A stretch of DNA of 63,007 bases from Akkermansiaceae bacterium UBA1506. GTDB taxonomy: Bacteria; Verrucomicrobiota; Verrucomicrobiia; Verrucomicrobiales; DEV007. Below the pieces are notes generated by a model. That model worked only from the letters and a program-made list of their open reading frames with translations, was not told where the DNA came from and made no database searches. Numbering within the stretch: the first letter of the stretch is position 1; each line of letters starts with the position of its first letter. The translations under genes and the position numbers were made by a program. Positions 1-8,870 of the stretch are shown piece by piece. Where the stretch lies: assembly GCA_002323995.1 (NCBI GenBank), contig DCQY01000036.1, forward strand, positions 267-63,273, read 5' to 3'.

Positions 1-16
1 ACGTTCGCTCAAGAAA

Positions 17-607
17 ATGAAGCAGCACACTCAGACGATTATCGCTATCGGTCGGAGCTTCGATCCGGACGATGACCAGACGCTTGCCTTGGCACGGACG
101 ATACCTTGCACCTACTTCCAGAATCTCGCTGAGGGACGATTCAATGAGTTTGATTTCCTAGTGGATCTCCCATTCGGTGACGCATTCGATTTCATCAAGG
201 GGATGGTAAGGTGTGAGGAACTCCGCATTTCGCCATATCCCGGTTCCACCTCTTTGGTCATTTGGGCGTTCAACGCGATTCGACGCCGTCCAATGGATGA
301 ATGGACGAAGATTGCGGTATGGATAGTCCAGAACCACGACAATCCATACTCCCCGTTCAATTTTAGGCGCACCCGTGACGACTGGGAGGTTGCCCTCCGT
401 GAGTCAGACAATCCCATCGAGATTGCCACCCGAGCTGACGAGATCGAACAGTCATATCAAGCCAAGAAACATGCGACGGCCCACCGCCAGGCTGTGCGGG
501 AACGCATCGACAAGCTCAACAAGGGGGAAGTTCCTGAATCAGCGGAAATCCGCCAACGAATGATCGAAGAACTGGAACGCGAGGCAGGATGGCCCGACCA
601 CCGATAA
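17..607 (+). CDS. Unrecognised protein, 196 aa
   Basis: I do not recognise a family. The protein is soluble, with no signal peptide or membrane segment, and its last 55 residues are charged and probably helical (E/R/K-rich). The ATG at 17 is used, but the frame is open to the window edge, so the true start could lie upstream. A very short ORF (621-686) follows, and no homologous pathway gene is nearby. Composition resembles accessory or phage-derived hypotheticals, but nothing proves this. The reading frame itself is credible because of its length and even amino-acid use. Confidence 0.6.
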   Translation: MKQHTQTIIAIGRSFDPDDDQTLALARTIPCTYFQNLAEGRFNEFDFLVDLPFGDAFDFIKGMVRCEELRISPYPGSTSLVIWAFNAIRRRPMDEWTKIAVWIVQNHDNPYSPFNFRRTRDDWEVALRESDNPIEIATRADEIEQSYQAKKHATAHRQAVRERIDKLNKGEVPESAEIRQRMIEELEREAGWPDHR

Positions 608-729
608 GAGCGAACTAGACATGGCTACCAACAGGCTAACCGCCGCGAGTCGAAAGCGTCATGACTATCTCAACCTCAACCTTTAAATCGACGGTGCGCT
701 CCAGGTAGCCTGCGGTAGACCCTAGACGT

Positions 730-757
730 TTTTGGGGATTTCCTTTTGGGGATTTCC
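730..757. repeat. Two tandem 14-bp copies before glgX
   Basis: The 14-mer TTTTGGGGATTTCC occurs twice head to tail (730-743 and 744-757), about 100 bp upstream of the glgX start. It may be a slippage duplication or a double binding site; nothing further can be read from it. Confidence 0.7.
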
Positions 758-854
758 CGGTAAAACTTCGAAATTTTAGAGGTGATTGCCTTGGAACTGG
801 CGTGAATCCTGATACTGGATATCTTGCCAGTTCTTCTCACGCGATCACAGCACT

Positions 855-2942
855 TTGAGCGCTTCCACAACATCGGAATTCCAGACTTCGTCCGGCTCAG
901 CCTTTCCGCTGGGGGCCACGGCGCTGGATGAAAACACCGTTAATTTTGCCGTCGCCTCCCAATATGGCACCACGGTCACGCTCTGCCTATTCACCGATCT
1001 TAAGAAACCCTGGCAGGAAACCCACCGCATTCCCCTGACCGCTTCCACCCGCGACGTCAATCACATCGCCGTGACTGGAATCCCTGCCGGCAGCACCTAC
1101 GGCTATCGTGTCGATGGCACCTGGGATCCTGAAGCGGGCTACTACTTCAATGCCAACAAGCTGCTGATTGATCCCTACGCGAAATGCTTCGACGGCCCCT
1201 CACGGTATGTGCCGTCCATGAGAGGCACGACCCGCGATGGAAAACTCTCTACGAGCGACAGCGGCATGCATGCTCCTCGCGTCGTCGTCCCCGCGGTCGA
1301 CCATTACGACTGGGAGGGCGACGCCCCTCTCGGCACTCCCATGGCGGAAACCGTCATCTCAGAGATGCATGTCAAGGGTGCTTCATATCTCAATCCGGCC
1401 ATTCCGGAAGAGATTCGTGGTAGCTATGCCGCGCTCGCTCATCCTGCCAGCATTCGCTATTTCCAAGAGGTCGGGATCACCGCCGTGCAACTTCTCCCAG
1501 TACACCAACATCTTGATGATTCCTTTCTCCTCGAAAAAGGCCTCGTGAACTACTGGGGCTACAACACGATTGGCTTCTTTGCTCCTGAAGCCCGCTACGC
1601 CGCTACGGATGATCCGATAACTGAATTTCGGGATATGGTGAAAGCACTTCACCTCGCCGGTATCGAAGTCATTATAGATGTAGTCTACAATCACACTGGC
1701 GAAGCCGGTAGCAACGGGCCCACTTGCCTGTTCCGGGGTTTCAACAATCTCGACAGCTACCACACCGAATCACGCTCGCCAGGTAAGTATCGGGATTACA
1801 CCGGCTGTGGTAATTCAGTCAACGTTTCCCACCCTCGGACCTTGCGGACGGTGATGGACAGCCTGCGCTATTGGGTCACGGAAATGCACGTTGATGGATT
1901 TCGTTTCGATCTAGCGGTAGAAATGGGACGCTCGCCGGATTCCTTCAAGCGACGCGCTGCCTTTTTCCAAGCAGTAGAACAGGATCCGGTTCTCTGCCAG
2001 ACCAAGCTCATTGCCGAACCCTGGGACCTTGGTCCCGGCGGCTACCAGATCGGTAACTTCCCCAACAACTGGGGTGAGCTGAATGGAAAATTCCGGGACA
2101 CAATTCGCCGATTCTGGCGCGGTGAAAATGTTCTTGGTGAGTTTGCTTCCCGTATCACTGGAAGTGAAAGCATTTTTGCTCACAATCATCGTGGCCCCGG
2201 ATCGAGCATCAACATGATCACTTCGCACGATGGATTCACCTTGAACGATCTCGTGAGTTACAACCACAAACACAACCTCGCTAATGGCGAAAACAATCAA
2301 GACGGCGATTCTCACAACCTTTCCTGCAACCATGGAGCCGAAGGCCTCACGGATAATCCCGATATTATCGAACTGCGCCTGCGCCAGGTAAGAAACTTTC
2401 TCGCCACGATGATTTGTTCTCAGGGCGTCCCCTTTCTTCTTTTCGGCGACGAACGACTGCACACTCAGCATGGAAACAATAACACCTACTGTCAGGACAA
2501 CGAACTGAGCTGGATCAGTTGGGACGATTCAGAGGAGGCCATCGAGATGAGAGAATTTGTGCAACGCCTAACCACCCTACGTCGCGAAAATAGTTCCCTG
2601 AATCGTGACTCATTTTTCACTGGCAAGGTGTGCCCGAGCAAGGGGATTCCAGATGTCTGCTGGATGCATCCAGATGGAACCACCATAAACAGGACAGATT
2701 GGAACAACAGTGAAGCCGGCGCGCTTGCCATGTTGATTCATCAGACTGAATCTCAAAAACCACTGCTTTTCTTCTTCAACGCGCGCGCAGAGGCAGTGGA
2801 ATTCCATTTCTCAAAAGAGCCAGTCTGCGAATGGCAGTTGCTCATCGATACTCAGAACCCCAAGATCTCTGGCCATCAAGCCAACGATGGAGCCTCGGTG
2901 ACCTTGATCAATCATTCCATGCAGATCTGGGAAGAAGCCTAG
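855..2942 (+). CDS. glgX: Glycogen debranching enzyme / isoamylase GlgX
   Basis: Predicted to hydrolyse alpha-1,6 branch linkages of glycogen, releasing maltooligosaccharides in the cytoplasm. At 695 aa it is the usual size for GlgX/TreX. Residues about 15-105 form the N-terminal CBM48-like domain. The GH13 barrel follows with all four conserved regions: DVVYNHT (about 275), GFRFDLA with the nucleophile Asp (about 348-354), IAEPWD with the acid Glu (about 386-391) and TSHDGF with the transition-state Asp (about 456-461). The start is a TTG at 855, because no in-frame ATG gives a complete CBM48; there is no clear ribosome binding site. It stands alone, with no other glg gene beside it, and ends 2 bp from the convergent ABC permease. 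Confidence 0.93.
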   Translation: MSASTTSEFQTSSGSAFPLGATALDENTVNFAVASQYGTTVTLCLFTDLKKPWQETHRIPLTASTRDVNHIAVTGIPAGSTYGYRVDGTWDPEAGYYFNANKLLIDPYAKCFDGPSRYVPSMRGTTRDGKLSTSDSGMHAPRVVVPAVDHYDWEGDAPLGTPMAETVISEMHVKGASYLNPAIPEEIRGSYAALAHPASIRYFQEVGITAVQLLPVHQHLDDSFLLEKGLVNYWGYNTIGFFAPEARYAATDDPITEFRDMVKALHLAGIEVIIDVVYNHTGEAGSNGPTCLFRGFNNLDSYHTESRSPGKYRDYTGCGNSVNVSHPRTLRTVMDSLRYWVTEMHVDGFRFDLAVEMGRSPDSFKRRAAFFQAVEQDPVLCQTKLIAEPWDLGPGGYQIGNFPNNWGELNGKFRDTIRRFWRGENVLGEFASRITGSESIFAHNHRGPGSSINMITSHDGFTLNDLVSYNHKHNLANGENNQDGDSHNLSCNHGAEGLTDNPDIIELRLRQVRNFLATMICSQGVPFLLFGDERLHTQHGNNNTYCQDNELSWISWDDSEEAIEMREFVQRLTTLRRENSSLNRDSFFTGKVCPSKGIPDVCWMHPDGTTINRTDWNNSEAGALAMLIHQTESQKPLLFFFNARAEAVEFHFSKEPVCEWQLLIDTQNPKISGHQANDGASVTLINHSMQIWEEA

Positions 2943-2943
2943 T

Positions 2944-3798
2944 TCACGATTTCACGTCGCGACGCTCGAAAACAAGCCAGCCAACTACAAACCCGGTCAG
3001 GCCAATCCCAAACAACCATCCAGTCTGCTCCCAGAATTGTGCCCACGGAACCTCCTGATACATCAGCAGCAGCCAGGCATCCATACGAGACGTGATAAAA
3101 TACTCACGGTAAGGATCAATCGCGGGGAGCGGTATCGAGGAAAGGATCCGATCTCCTATCAAAACAGCCACAGTGACAATGGTCGCAGCAGCAGGCTTAA
3201 TTCGGAAGCATCCTAACATAAATGCGATACCTGTCACTGGTAAGTAAACGACGGAGTATCCGATGATACCAATAAAGTAACGAACCATGCCCTCATCCCA
3301 TTCGAACAAACTCACCCTTGGCAAGTCAGGACTCCAAACCATCATGGCACCTCCCCACCCCCGGCTCAGCACCCCAACCAACAAAGCTGAGGCCCCCACA
3401 AAAAGAAACAGGGCCGTCGTGTAAACCTGGCAGGACAGGAATTTGATCACAAGAAGACGAAATCTCGAAATCGGCCTTGCAAGGATAAGCCGGAGGTTTC
3501 CATCTTCTGTTTCTTTAGCTAGAATATCCCCCGCCACAAGAGCAACGAATACGAGGCCAAGCAACAACATCGTAAACGCCACAATAATGAACGCCAATGT
3601 TAGGGCAGAAAAATATTCATCCACACCACCCGCTACCCGCTCAATAAATTCCTCCATCCGATCAGCGCCACGGCCTACGGAGAAAAAGTAGAAGAACAAC
3701 AGCTCCACCGCTAGGAACACACCAAACCCAATATAAGTCCGTTTTCTGGCAAAGAGTCGAAACAACTCCCATCCCAACTGGCTAAAGAACAGCTTCAT
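2944..3798 (-). CDS. ABC-2 type transporter permease
   Basis: Integral membrane partner of the ATPase encoded just upstream; the two genes overlap by ATGA (3795-3798), so translation is probably coupled. The 284-aa protein shows about six hydrophobic segments, starting with one at residues 20-40, then pairs near 65-90, 105-135, 175-200, 205-225 and 260-278. This is the NosY/GldF-like ABC-2 layout with no periplasmic binding protein. The substrate cannot be read. Such pairs often export lipids, drugs or surface components, or act in envelope biogenesis. It lies at the end of a minus-strand run with a pseudopilin and murJ, which suggests an envelope role (inference). Confidence 0.85.
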   Translation of the reverse strand: MKLFFSQLGWELFRLFARKRTYIGFGVFLAVELLFFYFFSVGRGADRMEEFIERVAGGVDEYFSALTLAFIIVAFTMLLLGLVFVALVAGDILAKETEDGNLRLILARPISRFRLLVIKFLSCQVYTTALFLFVGASALLVGVLSRGWGGAMMVWSPDLPRVSLFEWDEGMVRYFIGIIGYSVVYLPVTGIAFMLGCFRIKPAAATIVTVAVLIGDRILSSIPLPAIDPYREYFITSRMDAWLLLMYQEVPWAQFWEQTGWLFGIGLTGFVVGWLVFERRDVKS

Positions 3799-4700
3799 TG
3801 GCTGCTCCCTTCTGAGCTTCCCTGACTGAACTTAAGGTAAAGCGCTTCAAGAGACTCTTCCTTCTCAGCAAATTTCGTTATCCGGGCTCCATCCGATACC
3901 AACCTTGAGAGTAGATCTGCCGCTGCTAGCTCTGAGGGAAATTGGAAAAATTCACCAGCCTTTTTCCCTCGCTGAGCCTTGATGCTTTCTCCGGTAACTT
4001 CCGGATTCTCCGACTCGATCACGAAATGGCTCCACCCCTTATTGATGCCACGCACTTTCCCTTCGTAGACCTTTATCCCTCGCTGCAATATCACCACCTC
4101 ATCGCAGACCTGCTCAACCTCGCCAAGAAGGTGCGAGCTGAGAACAACAGTGAGGCCCAACTCTTCACGCAGAGTTAAGAGTTTCTCACGAAATTCGAAA
4201 ATTCCCTCTGGATCTAGACCATCGGTCGGCTCATCAAGAATGAGAACTTCAGGCCGGGGTAAGAGTGCCTGAGCCAAGGCAAGACGCTGGCGCATCCCAT
4301 GGCTGTATGTTCCGACACGGTCATGTATTCTCTCACCCAAGCCGACCCATTCGACGGTCTCCTCTAGGAGTTTTCGCTCAACCGCACCAGAGTAAGCCGT
4401 TAGAATCTTAAGATTATGCCATCCTGACAAATACTCATAGAAAGCCGGAGCTTCAAAGATTGCCCCCACCTTGCGGATGGCGCCATGCCGCTCCGTTAGA
4501 ACCGGACATCCGCCGATGAATACCTCACCCGAGTCTGGATAGACCATTCCAAGCATCACTCCAAGAGCAGTGCTCTTACCAGCTCCATTGTGTCCCAGAA
4601 GACCACAGATGCTTCCCTTATCCACCTCAAAAGACACCCCATCTAAGGCCGCTGGACGCCCTCGATCAAATCGCTTGGAGACTTTTCGAAACGACAGCAT
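3795..4700 (-). CDS. ABC transporter ATP-binding protein (CcmA/GldA type)
   Basis: Cytoplasmic ATPase of a two-gene exporter. Walker A is GHNGAGKST at residues 36-44, the signature YSHGMRQRL at 132-140, and Walker B with the catalytic Glu in LILDEPTDGLDP at about 153-164; the switch His is in SSHLLGEVEQ. The C-terminal 80 residues form an accessory domain common in ABC-2 ATPases. At 301 aa it is of normal length. The ATG at 4700 sits 32 nt after the pseudopilin stop, so it is probably co-transcribed with the pseudopilin, and it overlaps the permease start by 4 nt. Confidence 0.92.
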   Translation of the reverse strand: MLSFRKVSKRFDRGRPAALDGVSFEVDKGSICGLLGHNGAGKSTALGVMLGMVYPDSGEVFIGGCPVLTERHGAIRKVGAIFEAPAFYEYLSGWHNLKILTAYSGAVERKLLEETVEWVGLGERIHDRVGTYSHGMRQRLALAQALLPRPEVLILDEPTDGLDPEGIFEFREKLLTLREELGLTVVLSSHLLGEVEQVCDEVVILQRGIKVYEGKVRGINKGWSHFVIESENPEVTGESIKAQRGKKAGEFFQFPSELAAADLLSRLVSDGARITKFAEKEESLEALYLKFSQGSSEGSSQ

Positions 4701-4732
4701 ATCACCTAACCCGATTCCAATTCCCTCAAAAC

Positions 4733-5281
4733 CTAGTTTCTTCTCGTTCCAACAGTGAACTGCAGCTCCTTTTGAACGTGGCCATCCGCGTAGAGGATAT
4801 TCACCCCGTCTCCAATGTGTTCATGGAAGTTCTCCTTATCTGACATAAGCGGGATCCCCCCGGCATCTTTAGTGATCCCGAGGAAGTTCATGTTACTGAG
4901 TCGCTGACCATTCATGAGGCTATTCCAAAAATAGCTCGTGCCGGTTTCTTCAAAAATTCCCCCGTGATCCGCTGGACACTTAAAATCTTGTTCATCACGA
5001 ACGTAATCCGCGAGAACCGTATCCATCGCCGGATCATCCTGATCGCGACTTTCCCGAGCTGCTACCATCTCGGGAAACTGGTCTCCGTTATCGAAGAAAT
5101 AACTGCTCAAGCTGATTCCCAGATTTTTCAACTTTGCTAGACACTGCGTCGAGGTGGCCGATTTTTTAATTCGGTCCGAGACTGGAACAATGATCGCGGC
5201 AATAATCCCGAGAATTGCTACCACCACGAGAATCTCAACCATCGTCAAACCATGGTCCCATCGTTTCCTGCGTCTCGTCAT
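4733..5281 (-). CDS. Prepilin-like protein with type IV cleavage/methylation motif
   Basis: The N-terminus has a short basic leader ending in Gly, then LTMVEI and a hydrophobic helix; the Glu at +5 is the diagnostic pilin residue. This is a substrate for prepilin peptidase, inserted in the inner membrane. The C-terminal half has the '..NILYADGHVQ' motif typical of the very large pseudopilin families of Verrucomicrobiota, Lentisphaerota and Planctomycetota. The ATG at 5281 overlaps the stop of the preceding gene by one base (TGATG); a GTG at 5284 is an alternative. The partner secretion machinery is not in the window, so the role in secretion, pili or another surface function is open. Confidence 0.88.
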   Translation of the reverse strand: MTRRRKRWDHGLTMVEILVVVAILGIIAAIIVPVSDRIKKSATSTQCLAKLKNLGISLSSYFFDNGDQFPEMVAARESRDQDDPAMDTVLADYVRDEQDFKCPADHGGIFEETGTSYFWNSLMNGQRLSNMNFLGITKDAGGIPLMSDKENFHEHIGDGVNILYADGHVQKELQFTVGTRRN

Positions 5282-5883
5282 CACCGGCGCCCTCCCATTC
5301 GGCTCATGGCCCGCTGCATTTCCTCCATTAGGGGAGCGAGATCAATTTTAGTTTCGGCACTGGCCTCCGAGTAGTAGGCCTTGAAGCCTGCCTCGGCCAT
5401 TTTGTCCACGAGCTCTGGATCCCCCTCTTCGAGACGTTCACTACGAGGCCGGCGATTGTCGTCACTCTGCATCTGGCGCAGGGCCCGCTCAACGATACGC
5501 TTTCTCTCGTCCCGCTCCATTTCATTGAAAGACTGCATCACCTGCTCGAAGGCTCGGCCAGCACGCTTCTCAAAGAAGTAGAGTTGCTCTTCCGGGCTGA
5601 GCTGTTCAAACAACTCTCGCCGGGGATCAACCTCCGTTTCCTCGCGCAGTTTATTAAGTTCTGAAGCTTCAAGTTGGTTAAGAAGTTGTGCGACCTCGCC
5701 GATTTTTTTAAGACGTTCCTCGGGATCCGTCACCTCAGCTAAAGAAAAATCGTTCAAATATCGATTTACCTTGCTCGCGGTCGGCTTCATCGAACCCGCT
5801 AATTTGACCACCCCGAAAACAGCTGCCCAAAGAATAACAAGGACGACCAGTCCACGAATCAACATTAGATTCCTTAAGTTCAT
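5281..5883 (-). CDS. Membrane-anchored charged protein of unknown function
   Basis: A 200-aa protein with one N-terminal hydrophobic segment (residues about 8-28), then a highly charged, probably helical periplasmic or cytoplasmic domain rich in Glu and Arg, with repeated RRPRSE-like stretches. I do not recognise a family. It lies between murJ (34 nt upstream) and the pseudopilin (one-base overlap), so it is almost certainly translated as part of that unit. The charged helices and single anchor would fit an assembly or scaffolding partner of the pseudopilin, but that is inference from position alone. Confidence 0.75.
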   Translation of the reverse strand: MNLRNLMLIRGLVVLVILWAAVFGVVKLAGSMKPTASKVNRYLNDFSLAEVTDPEERLKKIGEVAQLLNQLEASELNKLREETEVDPRRELFEQLSPEEQLYFFEKRAGRAFEQVMQSFNEMERDERKRIVERALRQMQSDDNRRPRSERLEEGDPELVDKMAEAGFKAYYSEASAETKIDLAPLMEEMQRAMSRMGGRR

Positions 5884-5916
5884 TCCAATAAGCAGACGAC
5901 CATCTTTACCGTTGAG

Positions 5917-7464
5917 TTACAACCGAGAACGCTTTGTCAGGCGATTCTTTAATTCGGCAACAGAATAGACTCGCGTTGCAATGACGGCGAATAAATAAAA
6001 TATCACACCAAACACCACGAGCGCGCCCAGAAGAGCGACCCGAATCACAATGTTGCTTTCACTGAGAATCCATGGCTCTCCATGTTTTGTAAGAAACCAT
6101 ACCAGCACACCCATAATGGCGGAGGCGATAAGGATGCGGGTTACCCTGCCGGTGAAACGAGCCGTTACCTTGAGGAAACCCGCCTGGCGCAATCCAAACC
6201 AGAGCAGCAGTATATTAACCCAACCAGCCACTGAAGTCGCCAGCGCACAACCGGTAGGCCCAAGCCAAAGAAAGGCGGGGTACGCCAAAACCATATTAAC
6301 GACAGCGGAAGCAATGGTGAAACGCATGGGAGTCTTCGTGTCCTCCCGAGCGAAATAGGCTGGCTGAAGAACTTTGGCGAGCACATATGTTGGCGTTCCC
6401 AGCGCGAAAGCGGCCAGCACCCGACCGGCTTCACTGGCTGCAGCGGCAGTGAATTCTCCATCAACAAAAAGCGCGTGCATGATCGGCACCGGAATGACAA
6501 GCATGGCCGCGGTTGCCGGCAGCACGAAGAGCAAAGCAAGCTCCATCCCTTGAGTCAAGGTGACCTGTGCTCCCTTCTCGTCCCCACCGCGCAGCTTACG
6601 GGTCATTTCGGGAAGCAGCACCGTTCCAAGAGCAATACCGAGCAGGCCTAGGGGGAGTTGGTTGATACGATCTGCATAAAAGATCAAAGCTACACCGCCC
6701 ACCTGCAAGGACGCCACGGCCTGACCCACGATCAAGTTGAATTGCTGTACTCCGGCACTGACGAGTCCAGGTGCCATAAGGCGACCCAATTTCTTCATAT
6801 CATCATCGATGACCGGCTTGCGAAAACGAAGCTTCACCCCTCGCCTAATGCAAGCCAACACGACCACGAGTAATTGGAGAAAACCACTCACGATTACTGA
6901 CCAGCACAATACAGTGAGTGGCTCATCGGTTTGAGGAATCACTCCCACCAAGGTGATGATGAAGACAAGATTCAAGACGACGTAGGCAAAAGCTGGAGCC
7001 CCGAAAACCCGACGGCTGTTCAGCACTCCACTGAGGGCGGCCACGAGGCAAATAAAGACGAGGTATCCAATCGTGATTCTAGAAGCACTCACGGCAGGAC
7101 CCAGACGCCCTCCCTCCACAAAACCAGGGCTCATCAACCGGATCAGCGGATCCATGAAGATGAACGCCAGCACAAACGTGATCATTAAGATCACGAACAT
7201 CAACGAGATCGTCCTCTGAGCGAGGTCATCCGCAGCCTCCTTACCTTTCTCTTCGAGTCGACCGCTGTAAATCGGCACGAAAGCAGCATTAAACGCCCCT
7301 TCCCCAAAAATACGACGGAAGAGGTTCGGCAGGCGAAACGCTGCCACCCAGACGTCAGCAGTCGCCCCCGCACCGAGATACTTCGCAATAAGCACGTCTC
7401 GGGCAAACCCGAGAAGACGACTCACTAGCGTGAATCCACTGACCGTGAAAATGGAGCGAAACAT
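5917..7464 (-). CDS. murJ: Lipid II flippase MurJ (MviN)
   Basis: Flips lipid-linked peptidoglycan precursor across the inner membrane; essential in most bacteria. The 515 aa with about 14 transmembrane segments match the MATE/MOP-type MurJ fold. The N-terminal SRLLGFARDVLIAKYLGAG and FRLPNLFRRIFGEGAFNAAFVP segments are the conserved MurJ signature containing the functionally important Arg residues. The ATG at 7464 lies 47 nt from the LRR lipoprotein stop, and the next gene follows after 33 nt, so murJ probably heads or lies inside a five- or six-gene envelope unit. Confidence 0.95.
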   Translation of the reverse strand: MFRSIFTVSGFTLVSRLLGFARDVLIAKYLGAGATADVWVAAFRLPNLFRRIFGEGAFNAAFVPIYSGRLEEKGKEAADDLAQRTISLMFVILMITFVLAFIFMDPLIRLMSPGFVEGGRLGPAVSASRITIGYLVFICLVAALSGVLNSRRVFGAPAFAYVVLNLVFIITLVGVIPQTDEPLTVLCWSVIVSGFLQLLVVVLACIRRGVKLRFRKPVIDDDMKKLGRLMAPGLVSAGVQQFNLIVGQAVASLQVGGVALIFYADRINQLPLGLLGIALGTVLLPEMTRKLRGGDEKGAQVTLTQGMELALLFVLPATAAMLVIPVPIMHALFVDGEFTAAAASEAGRVLAAFALGTPTYVLAKVLQPAYFAREDTKTPMRFTIASAVVNMVLAYPAFLWLGPTGCALATSVAGWVNILLLWFGLRQAGFLKVTARFTGRVTRILIASAIMGVLVWFLTKHGEPWILSESNIVIRVALLGALVVFGVIFYLFAVIATRVYSVAELKNRLTKRSRL

Positions 7465-7511
7465 GATGGTTAGAGTTTACGCTGCTCGGTCCGTCGCTTC
7501 TTTCAGGAAAC

Positions 7512-8546
7512 TTACTCGCTCTCTTTATTCTCGGGAGCACCACTTTGGGAAGCTTTCAGAACAGGAACTGGCACTTCAGATTCTGCTTCGGGCATCTCCA
7601 ATGATGGCCAAAAGACCGCCGGCGGTGCCAAATCATTGTTCCCGTCTTCAAACTTTCGTCCAATCTGCTCCATCGTCCGAATGGCTTTCACTGCATCCAT
7701 GCCCTTCTCAATCTTTTCCGGGTCAAAAACGAGGCGCGTCAGGCGCATGCCGGCAAGTGGCGACAAGTCCCTTACCGGGGTTTCCCCGATATGGAGTCGT
7801 TGCAGAGCCGTGTTGGAGAATGGAGAGAGGTCGGTCACGTTGGTCTGGTGCAATGTCACGCTGACGAGCGGACTCTCCGACAGACCAGATACATCTTCTA
7901 TCGGAGACCCCGTCAGCCACAGCATCTGCAAGGGCATGCCTTTAAGTGGATCAAGATTCTTCACCTGAGTGCGGACAAGGTTCATTTCAACAATAGGAAG
8001 GCCCTCGAGCGGCGCTAGATCGCTCACATCCGTGTCACTAAGATAGAGCTTGCGCAGAGTGATTGCCCCCTTGAGTGGAGAAAGATCGGTCACCCCGGTC
8101 TGCTCGACATAGAGTTCCACTAGCGGCATGCCCGAGAGCACGTTGATATCCGGAACGGCGCATCCAAGCAGATAGAGCGCCTGCAGTCGCATCCCGGAAA
8201 AGGGAGAAAGGTCAGTGACACCACAATTATCTAGAGCGATTGCCTGGACCTGCCCATTAGGGTCAATCTGGAATTGACCATTGCCGGTATAACCAGGGTT
8301 TGCAGCCCGGACAGCCTCGTGAAGTTTCACTTCACTCCAGATACGAGGGCGACCTGTGGGAGGGGGCTTGGACTCAGATTTTGCGTTCGGCGGCGTCTCG
8401 GCTGGCCCCGAATTAGCGGAGAGAGCACCTTCGTCTTCCTCGGAAAGATTGATGGTAACCTCCGTTGCGTCAGAAGCGGAAGGCTCACCGCAAGCAGTAA
8501 AAAACAGGGCGACCGAAGCCATCAGGCAAAGAAAGCGGGAATCCAT
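7512..8546 (-). CDS. Leucine-rich-repeat lipoprotein
   Basis: The signal peptide ends in a lipobox-like F-T-A-C with Cys19, so it is predicted to be lipidated and membrane-attached. From about residue 105 to 290 there are eight or so repeats of about 22 residues with the pattern LxxLxxxxTxVxDLSPLxGxPL, a solenoid of the type common in Planctomycetota and Verrucomicrobiota. A Ser/Pro/Glu-rich linker (about 25-70) precedes the repeats, and an acidic Pro-rich tail (about 305-344) follows. No enzyme motif is visible; protein-protein contact at the envelope is the natural inference. It is upstream of murJ on the same strand. Confidence 0.85.
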   Translation of the reverse strand: MDSRFLCLMASVALFFTACGEPSASDATEVTINLSEEDEGALSANSGPAETPPNAKSESKPPPTGRPRIWSEVKLHEAVRAANPGYTGNGQFQIDPNGQVQAIALDNCGVTDLSPFSGMRLQALYLLGCAVPDINVLSGMPLVELYVEQTGVTDLSPLKGAITLRKLYLSDTDVSDLAPLEGLPIVEMNLVRTQVKNLDPLKGMPLQMLWLTGSPIEDVSGLSESPLVSVTLHQTNVTDLSPFSNTALQRLHIGETPVRDLSPLAGMRLTRLVFDPEKIEKGMDAVKAIRTMEQIGRKFEDGNNDLAPPAVFWPSLEMPEAESEVPVPVLKASQSGAPENKESE

Positions 8547-8870
8547 CCCCGAGCCTCAACGCATCCAGCCTCTCAATCAAGCACCGTATTTTCTGCTCCG
8601 GAGATCTCCAGACCTCGCAAACAAAGGGGGAAGGCGGCCCGAATAGCGCTTCCGAAAAAAGTCCGCAAGACTTATGGAGCAAATGATCAGTCGGAACGCC
8701 TTAAGATGGTCGTCTCCCACGACAACGCGGTGATGTAAATACGATCACGGGAACCACGACCAAAAGTATGGAGTCTTTAATTTTCGAGATTCGGAGCATT
8801 CAATTCAAATCCAATCCCACCTTTGACATTTTCTGCGCCCACCTTTTACTGCGTCGCAGCAACACTTTTT
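8547..8870. other. Divergent intergenic region, no gene seen
   Basis: This stretch separates the minus-strand LRR lipoprotein gene from the plus-strand HAD gene, so it must hold both promoters. I see no RNA gene, strong hairpin or conserved regulatory motif. The last 100 bp are AT-rich. Confidence 0.5.
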
